Source: Jiangellaceae bacterium (GTDB lineage Bacteria > Actinomycetota > Actinomycetes > Jiangellales > Jiangellaceae). Taken from it: a stretch of DNA of 5,761 bases. Under the pieces are notes generated by a model. That model was not told the DNA's origin. It did no database searches and saw nothing but the letters and a program-made list of their open reading frames with translations. This document shows, piece after piece, positions 5,459 through 5,761 of the stretch. The stretch spans positions 1 through 5,761 of the forward strand of contig JASLBX010000470.1 of the NCBI GenBank assembly GCA_030146385.1. The letters run 5' to 3'. Within the stretch, counting starts at the first letter, position 1. Every line of letters begins with the position of its first letter. A program made the translations under genes and the position numbers.

Positions 5459-5761
5459 TCAGCGAGGTTTGCGTTCCACGACCCAGTCGATGCAGGCGGT
5501 GAGTGCCTCGACGTCCGCCGGGTCGATGGCCGGATACATCCCGACTCGCAGCTGATTGCGGCCGAGCTTCCGGTACGGCTCGATGTCGACGATGCCGTTT
5601 GCCCGCAGGGTCTTGGCCACCGCTGCGGCGTCCACCGAGTCGTCGAAGTCGATCGTCCCGACGACGAGAGACCGGGCGTCGGGTTCGGTGACGTACGGCG
5701 TTGCGTACGTTCTCTTCTCGGCCCAGGTGTAGAGGCGGCCGGCGGAGTCGCTCGTCCGGCC
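5459..5761 (-). CDS. serC: Phosphoserine aminotransferase, C-terminal 100 residues (5' end outside window)
   Basis: PLP-dependent class V aminotransferase that converts 3-phosphohydroxypyruvate plus glutamate to 3-phosphoserine, the second step of serine synthesis, in the cytoplasm. The minus frame is open from the right window edge to the stop at 5459-5461 (TCA on +). The visible part has the SerC C-terminal domain signatures: LYTWAEKRTYATPYVTEPDA, then VVGTIDFDDSVDAAAVAKTL, RANGIVDIEPYRKLGRNQLR, VGMYPAIDPADVEAL and a final CIDWVVERKPR. The GTIDFDD and LGRNQLRVGMYPAID stretches match the actinobacterial form of the enzyme as I recall it. The catalytic lysine and PLP-binding residues lie in the missing part, so completeness cannot be judged. 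It runs convergently toward thpR and the small peptide, with the terminator just beyond its stop. It has no evident link to the sugar operon. Confidence 0.93.
   Translation of the reverse strand, partial: GRTSDSAGRLYTWAEKRTYATPYVTEPDARSLVVGTIDFDDSVDAAAVAKTLRANGIVDIEPYRKLGRNQLRVGMYPAIDPADVEALTACIDWVVERKPR

Noticed and set aside
5271..5555. 94-codon + frame across the intergenic region and into serC.
   Set aside because: It runs through the terminator stem and antisense to the conserved SerC C-terminus, with no ribosome site and no family resemblance.

Overview
The window is high-GC DNA with GTG starts, 4-nt gene overlaps and sparse canonical Shine-Dalgarno sites, which points to an actinobacterium. 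The protein styles (CebFG/BglC/CebR-like sugar operon, actinobacterial-type SerC) fit a soil or plant-associated lineage such as Micromonosporaceae or a relative. That family-level placement is inference only.

Left block (1-4159, + strand): a sugar-uptake operon. Two CUT1-type ABC permeases (the first cut by the window edge), an intracellular GH1 beta-glucosidase and a LacI-family regulator are packed together. The first three genes join through GTGA start/stop overlaps, and the regulator follows within 4 nt. The likely scheme is that an oligosaccharide, probably a cellobiose-like beta-glucoside, is captured by a lipoprotein encoded upstream of the window, imported by the two permeases, hydrolysed in the cytoplasm by the GH1 enzyme, and sensed by the LacI protein acting on a promoter outside the window. 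No ATPase gene is seen. The layout resembles Streptomyces cebEFG-bglC with cebR, but here the regulator is at the downstream end on the same strand.

Middle block (4160-5156): a spacer holds the C-terminal relic of a GNAT acetyltransferase on the minus strand, broken by a frameshift in a C4 run. It is followed by a 19-codon mini-ORF that overlaps the start of a 2H phosphoesterase (ThpR, RNA 2',3'-cyclic phosphodiesterase) by ATGA. A possible 27-aa single-pass membrane peptide follows.

Right block (5157-5761): about 300 nt between convergent genes, with two tandem hairpins, the second followed by a short T tract on the + strand. Then comes the C-terminal 100 residues of phosphoserine aminotransferase (SerC) on the minus strand, cut by the window edge.

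I see no convincing new biological system. The items most worth a second look are the decayed GNAT gene, the unusual convergent double hairpin, and the two very small ORFs flanking thpR.
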